From an uncultured Clostridium sp. (GTDB taxonomy: Bacteria; Bacillota; Clostridia; Lachnospirales; Lachnospiraceae), in contig UQJF01000125.1 in assembly GCA_900541315.1 (NCBI GenBank), positions 1 through 8,657 on the forward strand: DNA of 8,657 nucleotides. The letters are read 5' to 3'. The position numbers and the translations under genes are program-made. Positions 1 through 7,540 of the stretch are shown here, in pieces. Positions within the stretch are counted from its first letter, which is position 1; each line of letters starts with the position of its first letter. The notes beneath the pieces were generated by a model, which saw nothing but the letters and a program-made list of their open reading frames with translations, was not told the DNA's origin and made no database searches.

Positions 1-47
1 GAAAATTTATCCTGCGTGTAATGGATCGGTAATTATCGTGGATTATA

Positions 48-1298
48 CTAGTACAGCTCTGCGATCCGGGTGATCCCTACATAAATGTGGGAAATTTTAT
101 ACCAGGTAGCAAAGTCAGTAACTCCTGTCTGAGGCAGTCCGAATATATTCTGGAATTCCCGTACAGCGGCGGCAGTCTGTGGGCCATAAATACCGTCTGG
201 CCGGATCCGGGGAATGGCCGTATATACCTGGGCAATGGCATCTAACTGCTCCTGAAGCTGGCGCACCTTGTCACCGGAACTGCCCACTGTCAGGTCATAT
301 CCCGGCCAGGAAGCAGGGATACCGGCAATCTGCTCTGCTGTATTAATGTACATGCTGTCACCGTAATAGTAGCGTAAGATCTCGATGGGGCTGTAGCCTT
401 GCTGACCTAAGGAGCAGGATCCCCATTGTGTCATCCACCGAGGACACAGAACCTTTCGTCCATCGCAATATTGGGTCAAGATAGGCTGCCGCACGCCGGG
501 GCGGGAGAGAAAACTGTCAAAGATCTCATCTACAACCTGGGAAATGCTTTCAAAAATATTTCTGCCGTAGATCCATTTATGGTCAAAAGCAGTGGAAGAG
601 GTGATCGTGAAATCATAGCCCTGATTCCGGTACCATTCTGTGTATACACGGTTTAAGGTAAAGGACATGATAGCCAGTACATTGGCGGTAATGGTGTTCT
701 GGGGCCAGGTAGAGTAGATTTCACTGGAGGCCACATTTTTAATATAATCCCGGTAGGGTACATAATAATCTTTGGCTGTGGAGTCTGTAGGTGTTCCGTC
801 ATGGACAACAACTGTTTGTGGAACAACCACCCGGCTTAATACGATCTCACCGCTTTCACCTATCGGTTTTACTTCTGCTTCGGCAATTTTTGGCGGATAA
901 TTTCCAAATAAAGTGTGATCCGGGATAACTATGGGGTCTTCGGGCGGTGTACTGTCTTCATCTCCTGTAAGTTTTGCAGGCTGGATCGCCTGCGCCCCGG
1001 CTAGGACTTCAGTGCCGGAGATATTTAAAGGTTGAAAACCTTCTGCTTCCACCAGCACATTGTATTCAGAATAGGGTTGATAGATACTGGGCTCTAAGCT
1101 GTATTCCTCAGGAGGTGCCGGAAGAGATATATTTTCTGTCTGTCCGGAAGAATCAGTAGTCAGCTGTTCTAACACACGTTCCGGTTCTCCTTTGGAACTG
1201 ATGGAAACTTTAGCGTTTTGGATGGGAAAATTATTCCGGATGTTGATCACCTGGATCTTTAAGCTGCCTCTGGATAAAAAATCCTGTCCGTTTGCCAT
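48..1298 (-). CDS. SpoIID-like / peptidoglycan-binding domain protein
   Basis: This 416-residue protein has three recognisable parts. Residues ~10-110 resemble a carboxypeptidase-regulatory/CNA-B-like beta-sandwich (repeating hydrophobic strands, 'EYNVLVEAEGFQ'). Residues ~165-315 resemble the SpoIID family (YVPYRDYIKNVASSEIYSTWP, then ITANVLAIMSFTLNRVY). Residues ~335-402 form a PG_binding_1 domain (LTVGSSGDKVRQLQEQL, DGIYGPQTAAAVREFQ). There is no N-terminal signal peptide or membrane segment, so if it acts on cell wall it probably does so from the mother-cell cytoplasm or as a spore-associated protein; that is inference. Three cysteines (278, 285, 295) cluster in the SpoIID-like part. The start is supported by AGAAGG (1307-1312) eight bases upstream. 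A sigma-E-like promoter lies further upstream, which fits a sporulation role. Family assignment is from motif recognition; whether the SpoIID-like domain is catalytic (lytic transglycosylase) is unknown. It is transcribed away from the cytidylate kinase-like gene with a 104-bp gap. Confidence 0.8.
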   Translation of the reverse strand: MANGQDFLSRGSLKIQVINIRNNFPIQNAKVSISSKGEPERVLEQLTTDSSGQTENISLPAPPEEYSLEPSIYQPYSEYNVLVEAEGFQPLNISGTEVLAGAQAIQPAKLTGDEDSTPPEDPIVIPDHTLFGNYPPKIAEAEVKPIGESGEIVLSRVVVPQTVVVHDGTPTDSTAKDYYVPYRDYIKNVASSEIYSTWPQNTITANVLAIMSFTLNRVYTEWYRNQGYDFTITSSTAFDHKWIYGRNIFESISQVVDEIFDSFLSRPGVRQPILTQYCDGRKVLCPRWMTQWGSCSLGQQGYSPIEILRYYYGDSMYINTAEQIAGIPASWPGYDLTVGSSGDKVRQLQEQLDAIAQVYTAIPRIRPDGIYGPQTAAAVREFQNIFGLPQTGVTDFATWYKISHIYVGITRIAELY

Positions 1299-1331
1299 AA
1301 AAAATGCCTTCTTTTTTATACCGTCGTTTCC

Positions 1332-1360
1332 AGTATATGAGAAGGTATTTTTCTTATGAC
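1332..1360 (-). promoter_or_regulatory. Possible sigma-E/sigma-K-type sporulation promoter
   Basis: On the minus strand GTCATAAG (1353-1360) is followed after 13 bases by CATATACT (1332-1339). The second element matches the CATAnnnT -10 pattern of mother-cell sporulation sigma factors and the first contains the ATA core of a sigma-E -35. Transcription would begin near 1325, leaving a short leader before the ribosome binding site at 1307-1312. A housekeeping reading (-10 TATACT with no good -35) is weaker. Inference from known consensus sequences only. Confidence 0.35.
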
Positions 1361-1402
1361 TGATCTGAAGAAAAATGATAGGGAAGAGATCATAAGATGC
1401 TT

Positions 1403-2038
1403 TTAAATCTGAAATCCACGGGTCTTAAGATAATTTTTTATGGTTTCTACTGCGCCATTGATCCCAACAGCTGCAGTGTTGATCTTCAGATCATAATTAT
1501 CAGGGGATTCCCATTCTTTTCCAGTATAGTAGCGGAAATAATCCCGTCTTTCTCTGTCGATCCTCTTGATATTTTTTTTAGCATCTTTTGCAGCATAATA
1601 TTCTTTTTCAATGGTACGTTTTTCCCTGAAATCCATGTCTGCATAGATAAATATGCGCACCAGGCCTTCCATGCTTTCCAGAACATAATCAGCGCAGCGG
1701 CCCATGATAATGCAGTTTTCTTCAGCGGCCAGCTTCCGGATCACTTCAGACTGGAAGCGGAACAGATTGTCTGCAGATATCAGGTCAGAACCAAAAGAAG
1801 GAGCGCTTTTTTCAGGAGTAAGGCTTTTAATGATCTTGTACAGCAGCTTATTTCCAGTTTTTTCATCTGCAAGGTAATAGAAACTCTCTTCAATGCCGCT
1901 TTCGTCAGAATTCATGCGGAGAATGTTTTTGTCATAAAAGTCTAGTCCAAGTTCCTGAGCCAGTTTGGTTCCTACTTCACAGCCACCGCTGCCAAATTGT
2001 CTTCCGATGGTAATGACAAGTTTGTTTTCGTCTTTCAT
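1403..2038 (-). CDS. Cytidylate kinase-like family protein
   Basis: This 211-residue protein belongs to the 'cytidylate kinase-like' P-loop family that is common in clostridia and distinct from the canonical cmk enzyme. It starts with ITIGRQFGSGGCEVG (residues 9-23), which replaces the usual GxxGxGK[ST] Walker A with the family's GRQFGSGG form lacking the lysine. It then shows DFYDKNIL, IIMGRCADYVL, and a lid-like segment RERRDYFRYYTGKEW before a conserved NYDLKINT. The true substrate of this family is not established, so nucleoside monophosphate phosphorylation is only a suggestion. An in-frame upstream ATG would give 234 residues, but AGGAGG at 2046-2051 sits 7 bases before the ATG at 2036-2038 and the extra N-terminus (MIFLSFSYAIL...) overlaps the promoter, so the shorter form is called. 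Cys20 occupies a position where I expect a basic residue in relatives. It is a stand-alone unit between two terminator/promoter regions. Confidence 0.85.
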   Translation of the reverse strand: MKDENKLVITIGRQFGSGGCEVGTKLAQELGLDFYDKNILRMNSDESGIEESFYYLADEKTGNKLLYKIIKSLTPEKSAPSFGSDLISADNLFRFQSEVIRKLAAEENCIIMGRCADYVLESMEGLVRIFIYADMDFREKRTIEKEYYAAKDAKKNIKRIDRERRDYFRYYTGKEWESPDNYDLKINTAAVGINGAVETIKNYLKTRGFQI

Positions 2039-2045
2039 ATGCATG

Positions 2046-2051
2046 CCTCCT
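2046..2051 (-). promoter_or_regulatory. Ribosome binding site that fixes the cytidylate kinase-like start
   Basis: A perfect AGGAGG on the minus strand ends 7 bases before ATG 2036-2038. It is only one base from another in-frame ATG (M-H-M), too close to use. This argues against the longer 234-residue reading. Confidence 0.8.
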
Positions 2052-2075
2052 GTTTTGGGTATTTTAGGTGCATTC

Positions 2076-2084
2076 AGTATAGCA
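2076..2084 (-). promoter_or_regulatory. Extended -10 promoter for the cytidylate kinase-like gene
   Basis: The minus strand reads TGCTATACT, an extended -10 (TGn-TATACT, five of six bases to consensus). No good -35 lies 16-18 bases upstream, as is usual for extended -10 promoters. The predicted start near 2069 gives a leader of about 30 nt that contains the AGGAGG. Confidence 0.5.
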
Positions 2085-2125
2085 TAGGAAAAAGACAAAA
2101 ATATCACTTTTCTGTTAATTTGACG

Positions 2126-2158
2126 AAAAACTAAGATTCTTAAGAAGACTTAGTTTTT
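2126..2158 (-). terminator. Intrinsic terminator of the formyl-THF cyclo-ligase gene (bidirectional shape)
   Basis: AAAAACTAAG (2126-2135) pairs perfectly with CTTAGTTTTT (2149-2158); the inside (TTCTTAAGAA) is itself palindromic. On the minus strand the stem ends in five T. The TAA stop codon of the cyclo-ligase gene (2150-2152) lies inside the stem. The A/T symmetry means it could also stop plus-strand transcription. Confidence 0.75.
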
Positions 2159-2740
2159 GCAATGGATATTTAATATCCCTTCTTCACATATTACAAAATC
2201 CATGTTTTTATCATGGTCTTCTATAGGGATCTCATCACACATAAGGACCCTTCGGCATAGGACGGCCAGAGTTCCTTTTACCTGGTTTAAATACCGGTCA
2301 TAGTACCCACCGCCATATCCAAGACGGTGTCCATCACGACCGCAGGACAAGCAGGGGATAAGAGCCAGATCAATCTCTTTTGGTGAGATTTTTTCACATG
2401 TATCGACTGGTTCCAATATGCCATATTTTCCAGGAGCAAGGTCATCCATGGAATGGATCTCATATACTTCCATGATCCCTTTGCTGATACATTTTGGTAC
2501 ACCTGCCCGTTTTCCTCTTTTCAAAATATCTTCTATGATCGGTTTGGTATTGATCTCATCTTCTGTACCCACAAAGCAGAAAACAGTATATGCTTTTTGA
2601 TAAATATCCCAGGTGCGGATATTCGTAAAAATAGCATTATCACTGGAAGCACAGCTTTCACGGTCCAAGCTGTTCCGCTGTTCTTTTAAAATTTTGCGAA
2701 GTTGTTTTTTCTGTGTAGTTAAGTCTGGAATTTTTTTCAT
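2150..2740 (-). CDS. 5-formyltetrahydrofolate cyclo-ligase (MTHFS family)
   Basis: The enzyme converts 5-formyltetrahydrofolate to 5,10-methenyltetrahydrofolate using ATP, returning the storage/inhibitory folate to the one-carbon pool. The 196-residue product has the family's usual size. The N-terminal basic helix KKQLRKILKEQR (residues 11-22) corresponds to the region that contacts ATP phosphates. The signature near the C-terminus, GRDGHRLGYGGGYYDRYL (134-151), contains the glycine-rich nucleotide-binding loop and the conserved YYDR. EDEINTKPI (60-68) is also typical. The open frame extends 11 codons further upstream to 2773, but AAAAGG (2748-2753) lies 7 bases before the ATG at 2738-2740 and MKKIPDL resembles a normal N-terminus, so that start is chosen. 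It is divergent from carAB and followed by its own terminator. The cytosolic folate role is assigned from family knowledge. Confidence 0.92.
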   Translation of the reverse strand: MKKIPDLTTQKKQLRKILKEQRNSLDRESCASSDNAIFTNIRTWDIYQKAYTVFCFVGTEDEINTKPIIEDILKRGKRAGVPKCISKGIMEVYEIHSMDDLAPGKYGILEPVDTCEKISPKEIDLALIPCLSCGRDGHRLGYGGGYYDRYLNQVKGTLAVLCRRVLMCDEIPIEDHDKNMDFVICEEGILNIHCKN

Positions 2741-2747
2741 AGTTAAG

Positions 2748-2753
2748 CCTTTT
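2748..2753 (-). promoter_or_regulatory. Ribosome binding site deciding the cyclo-ligase start
   Basis: AAAAGG on the minus strand, 7 bases before ATG 2738-2740. The two upstream in-frame ATGs (at 2773 and 2758) lack a comparable purine-rich site. Confidence 0.55.
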
Positions 2754-2828
2754 AACATCAAAAATCTAGTCAATTTTTAGTTTAACACCTGTAGTATACT
2801 CTAGGTCAAGAATTTTTTATATAACCTG

Positions 2829-2851
2829 TAAAAATTGCCTAGCAATTTTTA
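2829..2851. repeat. Perfect inverted repeat between divergent cyclo-ligase and carA genes
   Basis: TAAAAATTGC (2829-2838) and GCAATTTTTA (2842-2851) are perfect inverted copies around a 3-base centre. The site lies about 20 bp upstream of a TTGACC on the minus strand (2804-2809) and about 50 bp upstream of the carA -35. No gene ends here on either strand, so a terminator role is not obvious; an operator or a terminator for an upstream start are possible. Confidence 0.5.
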
Positions 2852-2899
2852 TGCCAAAAAAGATTAGTATGAGCCAAAAAAATTTAGCCTTCAAAGGCA

Positions 2900-2928
2900 T
2901 TGAAAAAATAAATGATATATATTATAAT
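2900..2928 (+). promoter_or_regulatory. Sigma-A promoter of carAB
   Basis: TTGAAA (2900-2905) is followed after exactly 17 bases by a perfect TATAAT (2923-2928). Predicted transcription start is near 2935, giving a leader of about 239 nt before the carA ATG. It is the strongest promoter match in the window. Confidence 0.8.
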
Positions 2929-2954
2929 TTTGACAATTTGGGCAGAAATCCATA

Positions 2955-3087
2955 GCGGCGCACACATCCGGAAATGAAAACGGATGTCAAGCTTGCTTGT
3001 AAGTCCGTTTTTGTTTCCGGATGTGTACATCGGATGGATCATCTGATGCTTCTTGAAAGACGAAGACTTTCAAGAAGATGGCGCCGC
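2955..3087 (+). ncRNA. Structured carA leader RNA: predicted four-way junction
   Basis: Four helices nest without conflict. P1: GCGGCGC 2955-2961 with GCGCCGC 3081-3087 (7 bp, all G-C). P2: 2962-2974 with 3014-3026 (13 bp), continuing through two G-U pairs into 2977-2984 with 3004-3011 (8 bp), capped by CAAG-CTTG-CTTG (2988-2999). P3: CATCGGATG 3028-3036 with CATCTGATG 3040-3048 (9 bp, one G-U). P4: CTTCTTGAAAG 3049-3059 with CTTTCAAGAAG 3067-3077 (11 bp). P1/P2 and P3/P4 abut with no unpaired base, P2/P3 are separated by one, and P4/P1 by three, as expected for stacked helices. Position after a strong promoter and before carA suggests a cis-regulatory RNA. It lacks the PyrR-binding loop and Stem I features of a T-box. 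The pairing is seen by hand; no energy calculation or conservation test was possible. Confidence 0.6.
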
Positions 3088-3096
3088 GTAAAATGC

Positions 3097-3124
3097 TTTC
3101 CACGCTGTATCACAGTCGTGGAAA
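3097..3124 (+). promoter_or_regulatory. Additional hairpin (P5) in the carA leader
   Basis: TTTCCACG (3097-3104) pairs with CGTGGAAA (3117-3124), and CTGT (3105-3108) with ACAG (3112-3115) closes a 3-base loop, leaving one bulged T. It lies between the four-way junction and the ribosome binding site. No T-run follows, so it is not an ordinary intrinsic terminator. Confidence 0.55.
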
Positions 3125-3152
3125 AACGGCTTTCTCCCAACACACAACATAA

Positions 3153-3163
3153 GAAAGGACAGG
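3153..3163 (+). promoter_or_regulatory. carA ribosome binding region
   Basis: GAAAGGACAGG (3153-3163) offers two partial Shine-Dalgarno cores, GAAAGG 15 bases and ACAGG 10 bases before the ATG. A run of six C (3167-3172) separates them from the start codon. AGAAAG (3152-3157) is exactly complementary to CTTTCT (3130-3135), so the site could be masked by a 6-bp helix. Confidence 0.5.
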
Positions 3164-3173
3164 TATCCCCCCT

Positions 3174-4247
3174 ATGAAAGCATATCTTATATTGGAAGAC
3201 GGCACTGTGTTCACTGGCACCAGTATTGGTTCTCAGCGTGAAGTGATCAGCGAGATCGTTTTTAACACATCTATGACCGGTTATCTGGAAGTATTGACTG
3301 ATCCGTCATACGCAGGACAGGCCGTTGTTATGACCTATCCTCTGATTGGTAATTATGGAATCTGTCGTCAGGATATGGAGTCTTTAAAGCCCTGGCCGGA
3401 TGGTTATATTGTAAGAGAATTATCAAGAATCCCAAGCAACTTCCGTTGCGAAGACACAATTCAGAATTTCTTAGCAGAAAATGATATTCCTGGTATCTGT
3501 GGTATCGATACAAGAGCCCTCACAAAGTTATTAAGAGAAAAAGGTACAATGAACGGTATGATCACGACGAAAGAGTATTCAGATCTTTCTGATCCTATCA
3601 GCCGTATGAAAGCCTATACAGTGGCAGGTGTTGTTATGGCTACCACAACCAAAGAAAAATACGTTCTTCCGGGAAATGGAAAGAAAGTAGCTTTAATGGA
3701 CTTTGGCGCAAAGAAAAACATTGCCCGTTCCTTAAATGAAAGAGGCTGTGAGGTTACTGTATATCCGGCAGATACACCTGCAGAAGAAATTTTAGCAGCA
3801 GCTCCGGATGGCATCATGCTTTCCAATGGCCCTGGTGATCCAAAGGAAAATACTGAGATCATTAAAGAGATCAAAAAAATGTATGATTCCAATGTACCTA
3901 TTTTTGCTATCTGTCTGGGACATCAGCTGATGGCGCTGGCAAACGGTATGGATACCTACAAATTAAAATACGGTCACAGAGGTGGAAATCATCCGGTAAA
4001 AGATCTGGAGACCGGAAGAGTCTATATTTCTTCCCAGAACCATGGTTACGCAGTAGATATCAATACTGTAAAGCCAGAGATCGCAGTTCCTGCATTTGTT
4101 AATGTAAATGACGGTACCAATGAAGGTTTAAAATACACAGGAAAGAACATTTTCACTGTACAGTATCACCCGGAAGCATGCCCTGGACCACAGGACTCCG
4201 GATACTTATTTGACCGTTTCCTTAAAATGATGGAGGTAAATGACTGA
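3174..4247 (+). CDS. carA: Carbamoyl-phosphate synthase small subunit (glutamine amidotransferase)
   Basis: CarA hydrolyses glutamine and channels ammonia to CarB, which makes carbamoyl phosphate for pyrimidine and arginine synthesis. The 357-residue product is of normal family length. Residues 1-150 are the CPSase small-chain domain ([46 protein letters not shown]). Residues ~170-355 are a class I glutamine amidotransferase: oxyanion region LSNGPGDP (216-223), nucleophile Cys247 in FAICLGHQ, and the His332/Glu334 pair in QYHPEA, so the catalytic triad is intact. The start is the only one that gives the typical N-terminus ([13 protein letters not shown]). Its stop TGA shares one base with the carB ATG (TGATG), implying translational coupling and one-to-one production. 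A long structured leader precedes it, suggesting control at the RNA level by an unknown signal. Confidence 0.97.
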   Translation: MKAYLILEDGTVFTGTSIGSQREVISEIVFNTSMTGYLEVLTDPSYAGQAVVMTYPLIGNYGICRQDMESLKPWPDGYIVRELSRIPSNFRCEDTIQNFLAENDIPGICGIDTRALTKLLREKGTMNGMITTKEYSDLSDPISRMKAYTVAGVVMATTTKEKYVLPGNGKKVALMDFGAKKNIARSLNERGCEVTVYPADTPAEEILAAAPDGIMLSNGPGDPKENTEIIKEIKKMYDSNVPIFAICLGHQLMALANGMDTYKLKYGHRGGNHPVKDLETGRVYISSQNHGYAVDINTVKPEIAVPAFVNVNDGTNEGLKYTGKNIFTVQYHPEACPGPQDSGYLFDRFLKMMEVND

Positions 4248-7200
4248 TGCCAAAGAATCCTGAAATTAAAAAAGTACTGGTTTTAGGCTCCGGACCGATC
4301 GTTATCGGACAGGCAGCAGAATTTGACTACGCAGGTACACAGGCCTGCCGTTCCTTAAAAGAAGAAGGGATTGAAGTTGTCCTTTTAAACTCTAACCCGG
4401 CTACCATCATGACCGACAAGGACATTGCAGACCGTGTATACATTGAGCCATTGACCGTAGAAGTAGTAGAGCAGCTGATCTTAAAAGAAAAGCCGGACAG
4501 CATCTTACCTACCCTTGGAGGACAGGCTGGCTTAAACCTTGCAATGGAACTGGAAGATGCAGGTTTCTTAGAGAAGCACAATGTGCGTCTCATTGGTACT
4601 ACAGCTCTTACTATTAAAAAAGCAGAAGACCGTGAAATGTTTAAAGAGACCATGGAAAAGATCGGCGAGCCGGTTGCTCCTTCTGACATTGTAGAAGATG
4701 TAAAACATGGTCTGGAAGTAGCAGCGCAGATCGGTTACCCGGTGGTTCTTCGTCCTGCTTATACATTGGGAGGTTCCGGAGGCGGTATTGCACAGAACCC
4801 GGAGCAGTGTGCTGAGATCCTGGAAAATGGTCTCCGCCTTTCCCGTGTGGGACAGGTTTTAGTAGAACGCTGTATTGCAGGCTGGAAAGAGATCGAATAC
4901 GAAGTAATGCGTGACGGTGCAGGAAATGTGATCACCGTCTGCAACATGGAAAACCTGGACCCGGTTGGTGTTCATACAGGTGACAGTATCGTTGTAGCAC
5001 CTTCCCAGACCTTAGGCGATAAAGAATACCAGATGTTACGTACCTCTGCTTTAAACATCATCAGTGAACTGGGCATCACCGGCGGCTGTAATGTACAGTA
5101 TGCATTAAATCCAAATAGCTTTGAATACTGTGTTATTGAGGTAAACCCACGAGTTAGCCGTTCTTCTGCACTGGCATCCAAGGCAACTGGTTATCCCATT
5201 GCTAAAGTGGCTGCAAAGATCGCTTTAGGCTATACTCTGGATGAGATCAAAAATGCAGTAACAAAGAAAACTTATGCAAGTTTTGAGCCAATGCTTGACT
5301 ACTGCGTAGTAAAGATGCCAAGACTTCCATTTGATAAATTTATAAGCGCTAAAAGAGCATTAGGAACCCAGATGAAGGCAACTGGTGAGGTCATGAGTAT
5401 CTGCACCAACTTTGAGGGCGCTCTGATGAAGGCGATCCGTTCCCTGGAACAGCATGTAGACTCCCTGATGTCATATGACTTTACCGGACTTTCCTATACC
5501 GGACTGGTAAAAGAATTGGAGATCGTAGACGATATGCGTATCTGGAGGATCGCAGAGGCTCTGCGCCGCGGTTTCCCATATGGGCTGATCCATGAGATCA
5601 CCCGCATTGACATCTGGTTTATTGATAAGCTGGCTATCCTGGTAGAAATGGAAAAAGAGTTAAAGGCAGTAGGTGAAGGAAAGAAAGAGCTTACTACAGA
5701 ACTTCTTGCAGAAGCAAAACGCATTGAGTTCCCTGATAATGTGATTTCCCGTCTTACCGGTATTTCCCAGGAAGAGATCAAGAAGCAGCGTTATGACAAT
5801 AGCATTCGCGCTGCATACAAGATGGTAGATACCTGTGCAGCTGAATTTGCTGCAGAGACACCATATTATTACTCCTGTTTTGGAAGCTTTAACGAGGCTG
5901 AAAAGACAGAAGGGAGAAAGAAAGTCCTGGTTCTTGGCTCCGGCCCGATCCGTATTGGACAGGGAATTGAGTTTGACTTCTGTTCCGTACACAGCACCTG
6001 GGCCTTCAGCAAAGAAGGATATGAGACCATTATCATCAACAATAACCCGGAAACTGTAAGTACAGACTTTGATATTGCAGATAAGCTGTATTTTGAGCCA
6101 TTAACACCAGAAGATGTAGAGAGTATTGTAGATATTGAAAAACCAGACGGTGCAGTAGTACAGTTTGGCGGACAGACTGCTATCAAGCTGACCGAGGCAC
6201 TGATGAAAATGGGTGTGCCCATCCTTGGTACAGCAGCAGAAGATGTAGATGCAGCAGAGGATAGGGAACGCTTTGACGAGATCCTGGAGCAGTGCCATAT
6301 CCCGAGACCGGCAGGACATACTGTATTTACCGCAGAAGAGGCAAAGAAAGCAGCAAATGCTTTAGGATATCCTGTTTTAGTACGCCCTTCCTATGTACTG
6401 GGAGGACAGGGAATGCAGATCGCTATCTGCGATGAAGATATTGATGAATTTATCGGTATCATCAATCAGATCGCCCAGGAGCATCCGATCCTGGTAGATA
6501 AGTACGTTATGGGCAAGGAAATCGAGGTAGATGCTATCTGTGACGGAACCGATATCCTGATCCCTGGTATTATGCAGCATATTGAACGTACCGGTATCCA
6601 CTCCGGAGACAGTATTTCCGTATATCCGGCACAGGATATTACACAGCATAATGTTGACACCATTGTGGAATACACAGAAAAACTGGCTAAGGCTCTCCAT
6701 GTAAAGGGAATGATCAATATCCAGTTTATCGTAGACGGGGATGATGTATATATCATCGAGGTAAATCCACGTTCTTCACGTACAGTACCATATATCAGCA
6801 AGGTAACAGGTATCCCGATTGTTCCGTTAGCGACCCAGATCATCTGCGGCCATACGATCAGGGAACTGGGCTATAATCCAGGACTGCAGCCTGCAGCTGG
6901 TTATATTGCTGTTAAGATGCCAGTATTCTCCTTTGAAAAGATCCGCGGCGCAGACATCAGCCTTGGACCGGAAATGAAGTCTACAGGTGAGTGCCTTGGT
7001 ATTGCAAAGACCTTTAATGAGGCTCTTTACAAGGCGTTTGAAGGTGCCGGGATCCGCCTGCCCAAATACAAGAAGATGATCATGACTATTAGAGAGAATG
7101 AGCAGGAAGAGGCAGTGGATATTGCCCGTAGATTTGCAAATGTAGGTTATCAGATATTCGCTACCAGGGGAACTGCAAGAACCTTAAATGAACATGGGGT

Positions 7201-7465
7201 AAAGGCGTTAGAGATCCGTAAACTGGAGCAGGAGTCTCCAAACATCCTTGACCTGGTATTAGGCCATCAGATCGATCTGATTATTGATATACCAGCACAG
7301 GGTGCTGAAAGAAGCCATGACGGTTTTGTGATCCGCCGTAATGCCATTGAAACAGGTGTAAATGTACTTACAGCCCTTGACACTGCAAGAGCCCTTGTGA
7401 CAAGCCTTGAGAACCGTGCAAAAGAGCTGACACTGGTGGATATTGCAACTGTAAAGAATGCATAA
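4247..7465 (+). CDS. carB: Carbamoyl-phosphate synthase large subunit
   Basis: CarB makes carbamoyl phosphate from bicarbonate, ammonia supplied by CarA and two ATP. The 1072 residues match the bacterial full-length enzyme. Two homologous ATP-grasp halves are clear: residues ~1-400 (carboxyphosphate half: [30 protein letters not shown], Arg129 in AEDRE, Arg169 in [30 protein letters not shown]) and ~555-935 (carbamate half: [56 protein letters not shown]). Residues ~400-550 are the oligomerisation region. Residues ~940-1072 form the MGS-like allosteric domain, with Thr973 and Thr976 in FATRGT at the place that binds UMP/IMP in the E. coli enzyme. Feedback by nucleotides is therefore possible but not proven here. 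No frameshift or missing motif is seen. It is the second and last gene of the carAB operon, followed 30 bp later by a terminator. Confidence 0.98.
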   Translation: MPKNPEIKKVLVLGSGPIVIGQAAEFDYAGTQACRSLKEEGIEVVLLNSNPATIMTDKDIADRVYIEPLTVEVVEQLILKEKPDSILPTLGGQAGLNLAMELEDAGFLEKHNVRLIGTTALTIKKAEDREMFKETMEKIGEPVAPSDIVEDVKHGLEVAAQIGYPVVLRPAYTLGGSGGGIAQNPEQCAEILENGLRLSRVGQVLVERCIAGWKEIEYEVMRDGAGNVITVCNMENLDPVGVHTGDSIVVAPSQTLGDKEYQMLRTSALNIISELGITGGCNVQYALNPNSFEYCVIEVNPRVSRSSALASKATGYPIAKVAAKIALGYTLDEIKNAVTKKTYASFEPMLDYCVVKMPRLPFDKFISAKRALGTQMKATGEVMSICTNFEGALMKAIRSLEQHVDSLMSYDFTGLSYTGLVKELEIVDDMRIWRIAEALRRGFPYGLIHEITRIDIWFIDKLAILVEMEKELKAVGEGKKELTTELLAEAKRIEFPDNVISRLTGISQEEIKKQRYDNSIRAAYKMVDTCAAEFAAETPYYYSCFGSFNEAEKTEGRKKVLVLGSGPIRIGQGIEFDFCSVHSTWAFSKEGYETIIINNNPETVSTDFDIADKLYFEPLTPEDVESIVDIEKPDGAVVQFGGQTAIKLTEALMKMGVPILGTAAEDVDAAEDRERFDEILEQCHIPRPAGHTVFTAEEAKKAANALGYPVLVRPSYVLGGQGMQIAICDEDIDEFIGIINQIAQEHPILVDKYVMGKEIEVDAICDGTDILIPGIMQHIERTGIHSGDSISVYPAQDITQHNVDTIVEYTEKLAKALHVKGMINIQFIVDGDDVYIIEVNPRSSRTVPYISKVTGIPIVPLATQIICGHTIRELGYNPGLQPAAGYIAVKMPVFSFEKIRGADISLGPEMKSTGECLGIAKTFNEALYKAFEGAGIRLPKYKKMIMTIRENEQEEAVDIARRFANVGYQIFATRGTARTLNEHGVKALEIRKLEQESPNILDLVLGHQIDLIIDIPAQGAERSHDGFVIRRNAIETGVNVLTALDTARALVTSLENRAKELTLVDIATVKNA

Positions 7466-7494
7466 AATGATGCAGGTGCCAAAAGGTTTTATTA

Positions 7495-7540
7495 AAAAGC
7501 ACATGAAATCAGGTTTGAATGCCTGTTTTCATGTGCTTTT
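7495..7540 (+). terminator. Intrinsic terminator of carAB
   Basis: AAAAGCACATGAAA (7495-7508) pairs perfectly with TTTCATGTGCTTTT (7527-7540), 14 bp. An inner CAGG/CCTG helix (7510-7513 with 7522-7525) closes an 8-base loop. The stem ends in TTTT and is followed by GTAATTTT. It begins 30 bp after the carB stop. Confidence 0.9.

Noticed and set aside
1353..1396. Inverted repeat CTTATGA/TCATAAG as terminator of the cytidylate kinase-like gene.
   Set aside because: The loop is about 30 bases, the stem is AT-rich and no T-run follows on the minus strand.
1397..1945. 182-codon plus-strand frame opposite the cytidylate kinase-like gene.
   Set aside because: It is the antisense shadow of a recognisable protein family, with low-complexity Phe/Ile-rich translation and no ribosome binding site.
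2783..2809. TTGACC (minus strand, 2804-2809) with TAAACT as a promoter for the cyclo-ligase gene.
   Set aside because: The spacing is 19 bases and the -10 is weak; an alternative TATACT has no good -35. A promoter must be in this region but I cannot place it with confidence.
3078..3091. ATGGCGCCGCG resembles the T-box core (TGGNACCGCG with one mismatch), suggesting a tRNA-sensing T-box before carA.
   Set aside because: The GCGCCGC is fully used in the P1 stem, there is no recognisable Stem I with specifier loop and AG bulge, and no terminator with a T-run follows. Resemblance kept only as a remark.
2935..3173. PyrR-type pyrimidine attenuator in the carA leader.
   Set aside because: No hairpin with a PyrR-binding loop consensus and no T-run terminator upstream of carA could be found.
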